The notes: generated by a model from the letters alone, not told the origin. A DNA stretch of 64,000 bases from Massariosphaeria phaeospora (GCA_011032825.1 JAADJZ010000012.1:682001-746000), one strand, 5' to 3'. Shown: positions 44,097-56,274, counted from the stretch's first letter. Program-made: numbers and translations.

Positions 44097-45139
44097 TCAA
44101 GCAATCGGCCGACTCCGCTCGTCTTCGGGCATCCGCTGTAGACCTGTTAGCGCTCATTCATCCGTCTATGCCTCAATCCAATCCCGCCTAATCCATTCCA
44201 ACGCAACCCGTTTCTCCCTAACCGCCCCTCGACCTCAAGAATCGAAACTCGAAACTCAACTCACCATATACGCATCAATGGCCGCACTGAACGCCCCAAA
44301 GCCCGCGCACCCCACCGCCACAGCCTGCGGCCCCGCATTCCGCGCCAACACGCCCCCCGTGATACACCCGCCGGCGACGCCATTCCACAAGTCGTTTTTG
44401 GCGCGCAGCCCCTCGATGGCGCATTCGGTGCCGCTGAAGATGGCGCCGACTTTGGCGAAGTTGCGGCCGGATGAGAGCGACGAGCGGTACATGTCGCGCA
44501 GGCCGTGCTTGAGCTGTTGGCGGAGGGGAAGATCGGCGTAGGGGATCGAGGTGGGGAGCGGCGCTGTGGCGGTTGCGGTTCCAGTGGTTGCGGTGGCGGT
44601 GGAGGATAGAGTGGATAGGGGGGCGGAGGAGGTGGATTGTTTGAGAGCGGATGATACGGTGGGTGCGGTGGAGGGCGTGACGGTCGGTTTCGCTGTGGAT
44701 GGTTGTGCGGGTTGGTTGGTTGCGCTTATGGGGACGGTGGGCTGAAAGGACATGGGAGCATCGTGCCGCATCTATACAATTTTGTTAGCACATCTCACAC
44801 TCATTCGCGCCTATACCTTCTTCTCTTCTTGATCCCCAGCCCGCTGACAGCCCGCTGAGGATTCGGAGATCAAACCCACTCACCGAAGCCATAAACAGCC
44901 CAAACATCGCCCCCAAGCCCCCACCCATAACCCCCGCCATAACCGTTTTGCCCACGCACGACTCCATACCCGTTTGCATCTAGAGCCAGTATAATATCAG
45001 CATCTAGTCGCCGCGGAATATCCAGCGCGCAGGACGGGACGGGATCGCATACGTATTTGATCATCATCTGCTCCTGGTCGTTGAGGCCCGCGTTGGGGTT
45101 CATGCCAGCGAGGCTGGCGGGTCCGCCTGGGAAGGCCAT
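44097..45139 (-). CDS. TIM22: Mitochondrial inner-membrane translocase subunit TIM22
   Basis: Four exons (45139-45053, 44979-44884, 44771-44265, 44135-44097), 242 aa. The family order is clear: [20 protein letters not shown], first membrane helix with [20 protein letters not shown] and FGLFMAS, then [60 protein letters not shown] and the last helix to DAYM. The final exon is only 13 codons and yields [15 protein letters not shown]22 is the channel that inserts carrier proteins into the inner membrane. Conserved Cys residues (ESC, TEC) are present. Odd feature: residues ~72-138 are a Thr/Ser/Ala/Pro-rich insert ([18 protein letters not shown]) not expected in the compact family. Confidence 0.92.
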
Positions 45140-45721
45140 CGTATCGTGTCGTCGGTCGTTCGTGGAAACGTGTGTGTCTGTGCGGGGTGGCAGGTGTGTG
45201 TGGAGAGTTGGAATGGGATAAGATGAGAATGTTACGAGGGAACTTTTGCGGAGTGGAACCGGAGGACGGCAAGTGCCGCGATCTTAGCCTTGGCGTTTAT
45301 GGCCTGAGGCTTAAACGGGCAGACCTCATGGAGCAAGTATCAATGAACAAAATTATTTCCTAGAAAGCGAACATCGAGAAATGCTATTGTAGTATTCAAG
45401 ATTCACTGACGTTTCCCTGTTCATCGAGAGATGATGTTATGGTATTCAAGATTCATTGATATCAGCTATTAGCAACAACAACAACAACACCTGCGACCCA
45501 AACCCCAATGCGAACCAGCTATGACCAATACCACCAACGAAGCCCCAGCTCTAAAACAGCGAGCTTGCTCAAAAACAACGAATTCTAACCAACAAAACCC
45601 AACGTCTAAATGCCACGCGTAGCTAAAATCGAGCATTTCATCAAGGACTTGGAGTCTCATAACGTTACGTCGTGAAGCGTCTTCAATCTCGCGCACTATC
45701 TATAAATGATCATCGTCGCGG
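45140..45721. other. Intergenic region
   Basis: Upstream of TIM22 and downstream of the DUF4048-like gene. A (CAA)n run lies at 45472-45490; two imperfect copies of ggtattcaagattca(c/t)tga separated by about 50 nt occur near 45393-45457. Confidence 0.4.
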
Positions 45722-48694
45722 TCATATCAAGTCACCAGGCGACCCGGAACGTCCAATGTAGTCACCACTCGCATGGTTCGCTTCCCTCGCTTCCGCAGGC
45801 GGGGTCATGTTCTTTTCCCATTCCTTCATTAGGTGTGAGGCGGTACGCTTCAGGTTGGTCGGGGACAACTTGACCAGGTCAGGCCACGGGATGGAGTTGC
45901 GCTTTGGGTCGCGTAGGACATCTTCGGGAAGACCCGCGGAGCTGGACGTTGTGAGCGACGACGCTTTAGAATCATGGCGCTGAGCATGGTACCTCGTGCT
46001 CGTTCTTGAGCTATTCTGGCCTGATACTGGCGATGAGGGCCCATCAGACTCGTCCGAGCTAGTGGCATCCGCTGCAGTAGCCAGCCTTTTCTCAGGAGTG
46101 TCCCAGCTATCCCAATCTTCCAAGTCGTCCGTGGCCGTCTGCGTGAGCTTTTGCGGCGTTCGGGTGTTCTTAATCGTGTGAGTTTTTTTGTTCGTGGGCG
46201 CGGTCTTGGGTTCACTCAAACCGTGCTCTTTCCAGAACTCATCTCCAACACCTGCAGTCTTCTGAGCGCTGGTTTCCTTCGGGCTTGCCGAGCTTGCCGC
46301 CCTGTTAAGCGCTGGCTGGCCGTTGGACGGTTTGCGAGTGCTCCGAGGGGCGGGCCCGCGAATACTAGCGGAATCTACATCGTCGTCGCCTTCTTCCCCA
46401 ACCGTAGCCTGACGGATGTCGTCGAAAAAGGTCAAAAGGCCATCCTTGAAGTCAGTGGCCATTTGCTTTCCGGTGCGAAGTAGGGCGTCGCGCTGGATAT
46501 TCGGCAGGCCGGCCAAGTCGTACCGCTCACCGCCGAAATTAGTGGGGGTGTGACGTGCAAAGTCGGGAGATGTCGTCGCTCTGGTAAGGGGTTCTGGGCG
46601 TTTAGCCGGCTCCTCGGCGGATTCGAGGAGGTCGAAGGGTTGGGGAAATGACGGCGAGTATGACTTGTCGGGTGATAAGAGTGACAGCGTGCGGAGGTGT
46701 TTTGAGCCACTGAACACTTTCCGTTGTGAGGTCTTCATACCACTGAGCAACGCCTTCCTACGCTCCATCTCCTTCTGCATCCACGCGGTAGACCCATCTT
46801 CATCCTCTTGGTCTGCTCGGAAATTGGCGAGGTTAGTGTTGAGGGGTTGCAGCTGGGTGACTCTGCGAGCGTCATTGCGCAGCTTGACGGCTTCATGGGT
46901 GGCCCAGTGCTTTTTCAGAATCTTGAGATCCCCTTCAGCTTTGGCAAGTTCTTCCTTCAGCTCGAGCACGTATCTGTCCTGCGCAGCGAGGATGGCGAGT
47001 ATGTTGCTTTCGGTCGGGGAAGTAGCGGTGTCGAATGTGGTAGCCGAAGAGGGAGTTGCAACCCAAGACTGGGGACGAGAGCGAGGCGAAAAGCCTGGTG
47101 AAGAGCTTCCAGCAGCTAGCTGAATGGGAAACTGCAGGGAAAGGCGTTTACCACGTTGAAGGACATCGGCATGCGACATAGAGCGAGAATGAGAAGGCAT
47201 AGAGGGCCTAGGAGATGAGTATGCGGGTGTGATGGGCGTCGAGGGACAGGATGCCTTTGAGAGTAGTCGCGGACGGGAACCTGGTGTGGCCGGTGGCAGC
47301 TCCGAGACCTGGTCTTCTTTGGATTGAGGCTGAGCGGGCAAAGAAGCGCGAGTGGGCGTTGGCGAAGCGTTGGATGCTTCTGAGAGTCGTTGCAGAGAGG
47401 GACCGTGAAAAGTGGGTGGCAACTCCGAGACCTGGTCTTGTTTAGAGTGAGATTGAGAGGGCAAAGAGGAGCGAGTAGACGTTGACGAAGCCTTGGAGAC
47501 CTCCGAGGGTTGTCGCGGAGGAAAGTTTGCAGATGGCTCCGAAGCTCGGTTCTTGTTAGACGGAGCTGGAGAAGGCGAAGAGGGGAAGGCAAAGGGGTTG
47601 TAGATTGGGCCAGACGTTGGCGAAGCGTCGAATTTTTCTAGGTATTGTCGCGGCGAAAGGACTGGAGAAGCTGGCTCCGATGCGCGATTCTTGTTCAACA
47701 GAATTTGAGAGGGCAAAAAGGACTTGACAGACGGGCGGGAGAGTGTGGTGAACTTTAGCGACGCGTCAGATGCTTCTGAGGGTTGTCGCGGAGGATCCGA
47801 ATAAGCTGGCTCCGGGACCCGATCCTTGTTAGAGCAAGAAGATGGCACAGTAGAGCTAGTAGAGAGATTGGAGATCGCGCTAGACGTTGTGGAGGCCCCG
47901 AAGGCTTCTGATAGCTGTTGCGGAGGAAGCGACGAGGTTGGTGAGTCCGGAACCCAGTCTGTGTGTGAGCGAGAGTGAGAAGATCTGGGCGCTACAGGAG
48001 CCTGGTGAAAAAGGGTGCTGAAGAGCGTGCTGAACGTGGTGGAGGCGTCGGAGGCTTGCGGGAGTCGTTCTGGAAGCGGATCTGAAGAAGCTGGAGAGCC
48101 TCCCGATGTCGATTCCAGGACCCAGTCAGCGTTAGAGCGAGAGGGAGAAGTTATGGGCACCACGGGAGACTGGTGAAAGAGCGTGCTGGACGCGAGAGAG
48201 GCGTCGGGAGTTTCTGAGGGTGGGTCGGAAGGAGGATCTGAAGAGGCTGGGGAGTTTCCTGATGGCGGTTCTGGAGCTCGGGCTGTGTCAAAGCGAGAGT
48301 GCGAAGCTATGGGCTCTATGGACTGATGAGAGAGCGTGCTGAAGGTAAGGGAGGCGTCGGGAATTTCTGCAGTGTCTGAGGCTCTTGAGAGTTGTTCTGG
48401 AAAAGACTCTGAAGACGCCGTTGACCTTCCTGACAGCGTCTCGGGAGTCGGTTCCTTGTTAGAGCGCGACGGAGAAGGCACAGAGGAGTTAGTCGACGGG
48501 TGGGAGAGCGTGCTAGAGGTGGAGGAGGTGGAGGGCGCGGAGGAATGTTGTGGGGATTGGTGCGGAGGAGGAGGTGAAGAAGTTGGTGAGCCCCCTGATA
48601 GCGGCTCCGGGCCCCGGTCTTTGTCGCCCGGGGTCATTGACCGCCTTCGCGGTGGGAAATTCGGCTGGCGCAGTGGCGGTGCGCGGTCGGCCAT
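45722..48694 (-). CDS. Large Ser/Pro-rich protein with DUF4048-like coiled-coil region
   Basis: One long frame; from the ATG at 48694 (MADRAPPLRQPNFPPRRRSM) it is 990 aa. The frame is open to 49042, but the extra 116 codons look like 5' flank. Residues ~20-600 are low-complexity Ser/Pro with imperfect repeats of about 45-60 aa, each with variants of (S)NKxRxxEPxS...SxASSxPxxxPSxASxASxTxST. The conserved part follows: ESNILAILAAQDRYVLELKE, a coiled coil to LKILKKHWATHEAVKLRNDA, then WMQKEMERRKALLSGMKTSQ, RKVFSGSKHLRTLSLLSP, LPNIQRDALLRTGKQMATDF and EFWKEHGLSE. This core resembles fungal DUF4048 proteins, whose function is unknown. The family name is from memory of the coiled-coil motif. Confidence 0.72.
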   Translation of the reverse strand: MADRAPPLRQPNFPPRRRSMTPGDKDRGPEPLSGGSPTSSPPPPHQSPQHSSAPSTSSTSSTLSHPSTNSSVPSPSRSNKEPTPETLSGRSTASSESFPEQLSRASDTAEIPDASLTFSTLSHQSIEPIASHSRFDTARAPEPPSGNSPASSDPPSDPPSETPDASLASSTLFHQSPVVPITSPSRSNADWVLESTSGGSPASSDPLPERLPQASDASTTFSTLFSTLFHQAPVAPRSSHSRSHTDWVPDSPTSSLPPQQLSEAFGASTTSSAISNLSTSSTVPSSCSNKDRVPEPAYSDPPRQPSEASDASLKFTTLSRPSVKSFLPSQILLNKNRASEPASPVLSPRQYLEKFDASPTSGPIYNPFAFPSSPSPAPSNKNRASEPSANFPPRQPSEVSKASSTSTRSSLPSQSHSKQDQVSELPPTFHGPSLQRLSEASNASPTPTRASLPAQPQSKEDQVSELPPATPGSRPRLLSKASCPSTPITPAYSSPRPSMPSHSRSMSHADVLQRGKRLSLQFPIQLAAGSSSPGFSPRSRPQSWVATPSSATTFDTATSPTESNILAILAAQDRYVLELKEELAKAEGDLKILKKHWATHEAVKLRNDARRVTQLQPLNTNLANFRADQEDEDGSTAWMQKEMERRKALLSGMKTSQRKVFSGSKHLRTLSLLSPDKSYSPSFPQPFDLLESAEEPAKRPEPLTRATTSPDFARHTPTNFGGERYDLAGLPNIQRDALLRTGKQMATDFKDGLLTFFDDIRQATVGEEGDDDVDSASIRGPAPRSTRKPSNGQPALNRAASSASPKETSAQKTAGVGDEFWKEHGLSEPKTAPTNKKTHTIKNTRTPQKLTQTATDDLEDWDSWDTPEKRLATAADATSSDESDGPSSPVSGQNSSRTSTRYHAQRHDSKASSLTTSSSAGLPEDVLRDPKRNSIPWPDLVKLSPTNLKRTASHLMKEWEKNMTPPAEAREANHASGDYIGRSGSPGDLI

Positions 48695-50406
48695 GATCTC
48701 AGCGCGGTCGACAAAGGAAAGCGACTTCAGGCCCCTCGCATTGCCCTTCCCCAGCGTGCAGGCGATGGTGACGAGGCGTAGGCGTCGCGACAGGCGGCGG
48801 AGGATGCGCGAAGTCGCGGCGGGAGAATGGCCGTAGAGCTCGAGGTGGACGGCCAAGAGGGCAGCGGGGACGCCGAGCAGTCGCAGCAAAAAACCGCCCT
48901 TCAACCACTCGACCCAGGCCTTCAGCAGCGTCGGACCGGCAGCGCAGAAAGCCATGCCAGATGCATTGGAAACCTCATTGCTTGGAGACAGAGAGACCGA
49001 CGGAAGAGGGGTGGGTGAGGACGACGACGACGGCTGCGTCACACGGCGGTGGTCCCCCCGTTAACTATATTGTATTCTCCCGTGCCTGTCCGCCGTGACA
49101 CCGTGGGCGGCGCAGCCACACAACAAACGCATTGGGGCAAGCTGCCAACTGCATTCCTTGCCGATTGATTGACGGATCCATGGGAGGCCTGCCATGTTGC
49201 TCGTCTTGGCCGGCTTCCCAGATGGAGGATGCAACTGGCGGTGTGAGAGGTGCTGCAGCACGCCTGCAAGCCATTGCGCTGCTGCAGAGCTAGACGGGTT
49301 TTCTTGCTTGCCAGTGCGACCTGCCTATCCGCCGCCAGTCCAGGCGGTGCTAGATTTTCTTCCCAGCCCGTAACAGTGCCCACGACGCGCTGTGGTGACG
49401 CCGGCAATTGTGGGTTGAATGGATTGAATGGACAGCGGCAGGCCGGCGTGGTCGATCTCGTAGTCGATGAGTTGCAGTTGCATGCAGCCTCTCCGAGCGT
49501 CTACTGTGGCAACCCGCAATGACCCGCAATGACCCGAGCCGATGTCCGCCTCTCGTTGGAGGCCTCGGCGCTGTTCTGTGGCCACAGCGAGACACCCCGG
49601 CTGAAGCCGTACTGCGAACGCCTCGGCGCGGCCAGACCTGCGACTTTTCTGCGACTTTTGCTGAGGTTCGCCGGGCGGCCGTTGTGCGGGGAGGGATGCC
49701 GAAGCGTCATTGGCCAATGCGCTGGCTACCCGCAAGCAGCTTAGGGCAACCGCCTGTTTACCGCTCCTTCCCTGCCCAGCCGACGGCGGGACAGGCGCAT
49801 GTCAGATGTTGCCCGCCGCGGCGTCGCCAGTTGACCCATGATACCTAGTCTACGGTGGAGTGGACAACTCTCCTACGGCAAGTGACAATCAATAGCCGCT
49901 GCTGTTCGATCTCTGTCGCATGGCGGGTATCGGTCACAGTGCATGGGGGTATGCAGGGCGGGGCTCATCAGCCTCCACAGTCGAGCGGAATGGAGCTGCT
50001 GCAGGTACCGTCGAAACTCCACGCGCCCACCCTGCCATGCCATGAAGTCATCCATTGCAACTTGAGATGGCTTGCGACTTTCTCACAATACATGTCTACT
50101 TTACAGCCATGAACTCTCAAACGCGCCATCACGGTCTCGCTGAGCACGAGTCGCTGCAGGGGCGTGCTCGTTGAGATGACAAGCTCGTTACCACGGCGAC
50201 CAAGCGAGCGGCCATGCACATGACCTCCAATAACATCCCCAGCGACCCGCACCAGCTATCTACACCCACCAGCTCCATCCTATTTCTATTCCGGGCATCA
50301 CTCCAAGGCGACCTGCCGTCCGTCTTCCACCTGGCTGCTCGTGCTGCTTCGAACCCTGAGCGCTCGTGTTATTCTTCCCGAGTAAACAGTCAACATCGGC
50401 TAAACA
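48695..50406. other. Divergent upstream region, DUF4048-like gene / GCK kinase
   Basis: About 1.7 kb, GC-rich, with many overlapping short ORFs on both strands but no domain. Short duplication caatgacccg x2 at 49516-49536. Presumed promoters and long 5' UTRs for both neighbours. Confidence 0.35.
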
Positions 50407-52702
50407 ATGGCCGACAACTTCCAGGTGTTGGAGGAACTGGGCAGTATGTCTCACCCCGCCCCCGCCATGCGAGCCCTCGCTGATAGGAGATGTAGGTGGC
50501 AGCTTCGGGAAGGTGTACAAGGCAATTGACCGGACCACTGGGGAAACAGTCGCCATCAAGCAGGTGCGGAACCATTACGCGTCCATCGCAGACATTGCAT
50601 TAACACACACCAGATTGACCTCGAAGACTCGAGCGACGAGCTTGCAGACATCCAAGCTGAGATTGCGCTCCTCAGCACCTGCCACAGCCCCTACATCACA
50701 GAATACCGGGCAAGTTTCGTCAAAGGCGTGAAGCTATGGATCGTCATGGAGTTCCTCGGAGGCGGATCTGCACTGGATCTGGTGCGTACATGGCACACCT
50801 CCCGCAATCAACTACACGAACTGACATTTGCAGCTGAGCCCCGGCCCCTATAGCGAAGCGCACATTGCCATTGTCTGCCGCGAAATCCTCCTCGGCCTCG
50901 ATTACCTGCATGCGACCGGCAAGATCCACCGCGACATCAAGGCTGCCAACATTCTCCTCACCGATGCAGGAAAGGTGAAACTCGCCGATTTCGGTGTCGC
51001 TGCACAATTGACGAATATAAAATCCCAGCGCATGACCTTCGTAGGCACACCGTTCTGGATGGCGCCTGAGGTCATTCAAGAGGCGGGCTACGACTTCAAA
51101 GCTGACATCTGGTCGCTGGGTATCACTGCCCTGGAGCTTGCCAATGGAGAGCCTCCGCATGCTGGCGGGCATCCTATGAAGGTTCTCTTCACGATACCAA
51201 AGAATCCAGCTCCCCGTCTGGAGGGTGACCAGTGGAGCAAGGAATTCAAAGACTTCGTAGCACAATGCTTGATAAAAGACCCAGACCGACGAGCCACCTC
51301 AAAGGAGCTGCTGCGGCACAAGTTCATTCAACGTGCGGGAAAGGTCGAGGCTATGCGGGAGCTGATAGAACGGAAGCAAATGTTCGAGGCTCAGGAAGAG
51401 AACACGACGCACCTCAAGTACTACGAGGAAACCATGTGCGTATGCCTGACATGATTCTAGACATCGCCGCTGACTTTATACAGGGTCGATCTCTCCCCCA
51501 AAACTGAAGAAGACGAGTGGGTGTTCGACACCATCAAAGGCAAGCCAACAACCATCCGACCCATACATCATACTGCCAAGCGGCGCAAGACCGCGCGTAT
51601 CCCATCGACAAGTGCAGAAGCATGTGCGTCGATGATGCAGCGGATGGACCTCAACTCTGCCCCTCTAGGAAATGGAAACGAGTCGCCATTGCGCGAGCGA
51701 CGCCGGCCGTCTTCGCGTAAATCCTCCGCAGCCACCGCAATTCGTGTTTCTTCGGGCTCTACGCCTACTGCTCGGCGCGTTAGCAACGTGCCCAAGCAGC
51801 CTCTCGGCGTGGATTTGAGCTTCGGCAACTCTCCGTCGACGGTTCGACACTTCAAGCGGGTGTCATCGGGAGAGCGTCGTGCTGCGCTTTCGTCGAATCC
51901 CCCACCCAACGGGTTCCAACCTAATCCCCAGGCTAAAACATTCCGTCTTTCGCCTCCCAGCTCGGCTCATCCGCTGGATACGAACGACGAGAACTCGCCA
52001 CCTGCACCAGAACATCCACCTCTACCTGTGACGAAGGAGGCTCTCTACGGACGACGTGCGTACAGCAAAGTTCTCGACTCGGTCTTCCTAGAGGCCCACG
52101 CCGACTCTGCGTCTCCCCATCAGCGGGAAGCTATGAGCCATTTGGCCCAGGCATGGGGAAATCTAGATCAAGTGGACCCGCAGGGAGAGTTCATGCTGCT
52201 GAAAGCCATGGTCGACCGTCTGAAGGGCGACGCAAAACTCGCATCTGCGCTCGGCATCGCCATATCGCCCGCGCAATCCCCCACCAAGCACAACACCAAA
52301 GCCAGCGATTCCAGCCTCAGCGGCACCACCGTCCACGGCACCAGCACAACCCGCATCCGAGCCAACACAACCACCACCGCCGCGGCCGCTGTCACTCCTG
52401 CCGCCACCCCCTTCCAAACCCCGGCTGGCACCCCCTCCGGCACAACGTCCACCTCGCCCCTCAAGGGCCCCAAACTCCTCCTCGCCCAGAACAACCCGCA
52501 CCTCAAGTCGCACCGCCGCCGCCAGAGCGCGTTTTTCGTCGGCGGCGATAAGGCGTTCGGCTTGGACCCGTTTGCTGGCGGCCTCGACGAGAAGAAGCTG
52601 CCGGGCTATGTCGACTGCGGCATGGAGCAGCAGGGCTTGCTGGCGGATATCTTGTACGGGCAGTGGATGCAGGGCCTGAAGACGAGGTGGCCGCTGTCGT
52701 AG
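50407..52702 (+). CDS. Ste20/GCK-type protein kinase, SID1/NAK1-like
   Basis: Five exons (50407-50443, 50496-50563, 50614-50781, 50834-51435, 51484-52702), 697 aa. N-terminal kinase domain: Gly loop GSGSFGKV (12-19), Lys34 in AIKQ, Glu of the C-helix in [24 protein letters not shown] (Asp125), ADFG (Asp143), activation segment [13 protein letters not shown] with the Ste20 signature, [18 protein letters not shown]. All catalytic residues are intact. The C-terminal half is Ser/Pro-rich and ends in [19 protein letters not shown], with [16 protein letters not shown] and [20 protein letters not shown] before it, a tail that I associate with GCK kinases of the septation network (Sid1/SepL). NAK1 or MST3-type are alternatives. 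Likely role: septation or polarity upstream of an NDR kinase. Confidence 0.88.
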
Positions 52703-52826
52703 AGGCATGCCCGTGCTATATGTGCATGATGTGTACACGTCGTTGGGTTCGTTTGCACCCTGCTGGGTGATGAGCTTTCTTGTTTGTATAACTGATGGTC
52801 TTTCTTGCATATTCTTTAGTCTGTTG

Positions 52827-52829
<3 letters not shown>

Positions 52830-52863
<34 letters not shown>
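52830..52863. repeat. (CT)n microsatellite
   Basis: About 16 CT units with one TTT interruption. Confidence 0.9.
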
Positions 52864-52865
<2 letters not shown>

Positions 52866-53203
52866 CAAAAATGTTGAACTCGGAGTTGCTCGTTTGGTTG
52901 GTGTTTCCGGAGAAAGCAAAAATTGGGTTCTGTTTTTTCTCTGCGTTCTTGTTGCTTTGGCAGGGCATACATATGTTCTCGCTCATCTCATCCACTCACG
53001 ATTCTAACGACCGACCGCATAGTAGCATTAGCGTTAGCGTTCGTTTGCATAATTCGTTAATGGGCTGGACCTGGTCGTTTGGGCGTCCAAGGCAGCGTTT
53101 CTGTTTGGTACATTGGCAGCCGTGGTTGCTACATGGCTGGGCTTGGACTGCGCTTCTTGTAATAGTATGTTGGTATGGAGTGGAGGTGGTGAAAGCACAG
53201 TCA

Positions 53204-53472
53204 CAATCAATCAATCAATTCAATTCAATCACTTGATGCGGAATCTTACCCTGTTCGTCTACTCGGTCTACTTAGCCCTTTCCCCGCTTGCGCCCCTTTT
53301 TTTTTCGCTTAGGCTGGCTTGGCGGTTTATCTCAGATGGGGGTACGCGGGGTGTCTTGTTTGGAAGCGAGCGCTGTTCTTTCTGGATGGAGGGTCTTTCT
53401 TGCGCTAACTGACGGACTGAGTGACTGATTGACTGATTGACTGGTTGATTGGTTGATTGATTGATTGATTGA
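53204..53472. repeat. (AATC)n and (TGAT/TGAC)n microsatellites
   Basis: AATCAATCAATC at 53204-53230, and a longer GACTGATT/GATTGATT tract at about 53409-53472. Confidence 0.85.
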
Positions 53473-54515
53473 GGAGGGGGCGAAAGTCTGGGATTTTTCT
53501 GATTGATCGTTGGCGTTGGTGCTTACTGCTTGCTGCTCGAGGGACATGCGTCTGAGATGAGTCTGAGATGAGTCTGAGCTCAGCCGAGCCATACTTACTT
53601 ACTTACCAGTCAGTATACACGCTGCTGCTGTTGGTTCCGATACTGGACACTCACATCACAAGGCAAGGGCGTGAACCACCGACCGACTACGTCCACACGT
53701 ACTCACCTCTCTAGTTCAGTTCAGTTTGGGTTGTGTTGGTGTGGTGTACATAAAGGCAGTCGAAAGTATTGGTTGAGCGTTTTCTAAATGCTTGTTCCGG
53801 TCCCTTCCAAGTAACAAACTCATTTGCGGAAACAAAACAGATGTAATTGATGAATCCGATAGGTTTGGTCTTTGATAGTTGGAGAGTTTGTCTTGGAAAT
53901 TGCGTGAAGACGGAAAAGAGCGAGATCGTGTGGGACAGCGCGTGTCAGGGGTTGGGCGTGGTTGACGACAAGTGGGGTAATCATGACGCGACTAAAGTCT
54001 TGGCAGAACGCGCCGTCACGTGTGACCTTAATGCCCGGGCGCCTCAGGGTGCAACCTTGGCCCGGGCCAGGCACCAAAGCATATCACCCTAGTCTTGACG
54101 GCTATGTATATATTTGGACAGACCGTAACATTTCGTCCAAGAAAGTCAGGACTGATATTCGGAACCGATCTTGATTCATAGAAATTGATAAATCATTCCA
54201 GACATGCTTGTGCGAGATGCATGATGATAACTAGAGAAGAGCTAATATGCCGCAACGCCAGCAAATTCCATGGATCCATCCAGCACACCCGATAGGGAAA
54301 TCTCAACTCTTGAATATACCACCGTTGCCGTTGCCGTTGCCGTTGCGATTGCTGTTGCCATTACCATTACGCTCGCTCGCTTACTCGCTCGATACACGTT
54401 TTTTCCAAAGCGCGAAAATCAAATCACGGCCGTGTCGCGGGGGACGTTAAGATGTTTCCACGGGCTCTCTTCTCTTCTCGGGGGTATTTACCGCAGGGCT
54501 CCAGGAACCGACCGT

Positions 54516-56274
54516 CTAATCCACAATAGCTTCCTCGTGCACGTCGTCGTGGACCGAGTGTTTCAGCACGCTCTCGATCTCGACCGACTCGATTTGGTCG
54601 CGCGGGAGCCAGTACAGCTGTATGGCGCCTACCACAGCAGCAGCAGCAAGGGTGAACCAAGCTGCGCCGCTTCCGCCCCAACTGTAGATGACTCCGACGA
54701 GCGGGGGAGACACAGTCCGAGCCAGACAGCATGCGCTCATTGCCAGTCCGTTTACACGTCCGAGAACCAGGGGAGATGGAGTTGCGTTTTTGAGGAGAAT
54801 GAGCAGACACGGAATGGAGATGATGCCGAATATTGCCTGGAGAGTGAGATCAAAGTAGATACCGGCGGAAAGCAGATGCGGCGGGAGCGCACCAACGAAC
54901 GGTGTCACCAAGTACGTTATTGGATAAAGGACGATCATGCTGCAAATAGACCACCAAACGCCAATGTTTTCGACGAAGATCGGGAATATGATTCCTTGAA
55001 TGAAGAGCGAGATGAAGCCGTTCACGGAGAGGTATGTACCCACGTCGGGGAGAGTTTTTCCAAGACCTCCAACGAAATCAAGGCCGGCTTTGTCGGGCTT
55101 GTCGAGGATGTATATGGGGAGTGTTGTAATGTATGCCATTTGGTGGAAGGCGATGAGTGTCAGAGCGGCGGTTATCAGCAGGACACGAGCATTAAAGGTC
55201 TTTTCAGGGGGAGGGGCGGGGCCACGCAAGGGCAAGGTCTCGACATTGTGAACCCGAATGGAGTGCATAGTGCCAAAAGAGCTGCGGCGAATATCGAAGC
55301 GCTGCTCAACCGGGAGAGGAAGACCTTCTTCCATGAAGGAAGCTCGTTTCCGAATCTGGCGGTAGCTTTCTGCAATGGACATGGAGCGCCCCCGGACGCT
55401 GCGGATGCCAGATATCGAGACCCTCTCCCGCGGACGGCGACTCAGAGGCGTCCTCTCGTCAACATGATCGTCAGCTGGTATCGACTGGTATTCTTCCTTG
55501 CCACGTGGGTTTGTTTCTTCCAGAAAGAACATGCCTTGGATGATGGCAGCGAATATGCCGACAGCGGCCACGAGGTTGGGCAGCAGGTAGGGGAAACGCC
55601 CGAAAATGCCGTCCTGCGAAAAAGTATTGGGGAAGAAATTGGCCGGTTGCGCGAGGAAGCCACCCATGGCGGACCCGATGATGCCTCCGATGGTCCAAAC
55701 GAATGGTTGTGTAGCATAGGCTCTCGCTGTGGCGCAACATTAGCAACGGGGGATTAGCGCAGAGAGTCGGCTCGAGGATACTCACGTTCGTGGGCTGGGT
55801 TCTTCACCATCTCAGCGACCATGGTCTGCATGATGGCAACATTTCCGTTCAATGCACCGCCGATGAAGCGGGCAAGCAGCGCCTGCCAGAAGTTCTGGGC
55901 CATGCCAAACGCGATGCTGGACATGGCGACACCGAGCAGGCCGAACAGTGCGACGGGCTTCCTGCCGTACACATCTGAGATGGCGCCCCATCCGAGGGCC
56001 GTGATGGCTTCGGCCACGGCGTACGCAGAGACGAGGAGACCCGAGCAGAACGAGGCATTGTTTTCACTGATGCCCAGGTCCTGGACCATGACATACGAGT
56101 AGGCGAGGATGGAATTGAAGGCCAGAGGCTCGGAGAATCGGCATATGCCTAGGCGTGGGGTCAGCACCGTTCCAACGGCGTGCGAGCAACGCAAGGGCAT
56201 GCAGCAAGCCATAACGTACCTACGACAATGAGCTGGACCGTTGGAAACGGCGCATCTTTGGGGTTTGGAGCCAT
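54516..56274 (-). CDS. Major facilitator superfamily transporter (ZIFL / multidrug H+ antiporter type)
   Basis: Exons 56274-56220, 56149-55796 and 55726-54516, 539 aa. Begins MAPNPKDAPFPTVQLIVVGI, then RFSEPLAFNSILAYSYVMVQ as in fungal ZRF/ZIFL-type members. Motif A is GWGAISDVYGRKPVALFG between helices 2 and 3; ARFIGGALNGNVAIMQTMVAE is helix 4, and RAYATQPFVWTIGGIIGSAM helix 5. A ~120-residue Arg/Ser-rich cytoplasmic loop joins the two halves. The second half has LITAALTLIAFHQMAYITTL, SIPCLLILLKNATPSPLVLG and VNGLAMSACCLARTVSPPLV, with NG...R.. typical of the family. Twelve helices expected. Substrate unknown; plausible exporter of drugs, metabolites or metal chelates. The tail is acidic (HDDVHEEAIVD). 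Confidence 0.9.

Larger units (their letters stand above)
52703..54515. other. Intergenic region with simple repeats
   Basis: No gene supported. It separates the convergent kinase and MFS transporter genes and contains the simple repeats listed separately. Confidence 0.4.

Noticed and set aside
48695..49042. N-terminal extension of the DUF4048-like protein
   Set aside because: The extra segment is composed of Arg/Leu/Ser without conserved features, and the MADRAPPLR start fits better; cannot be fully excluded.
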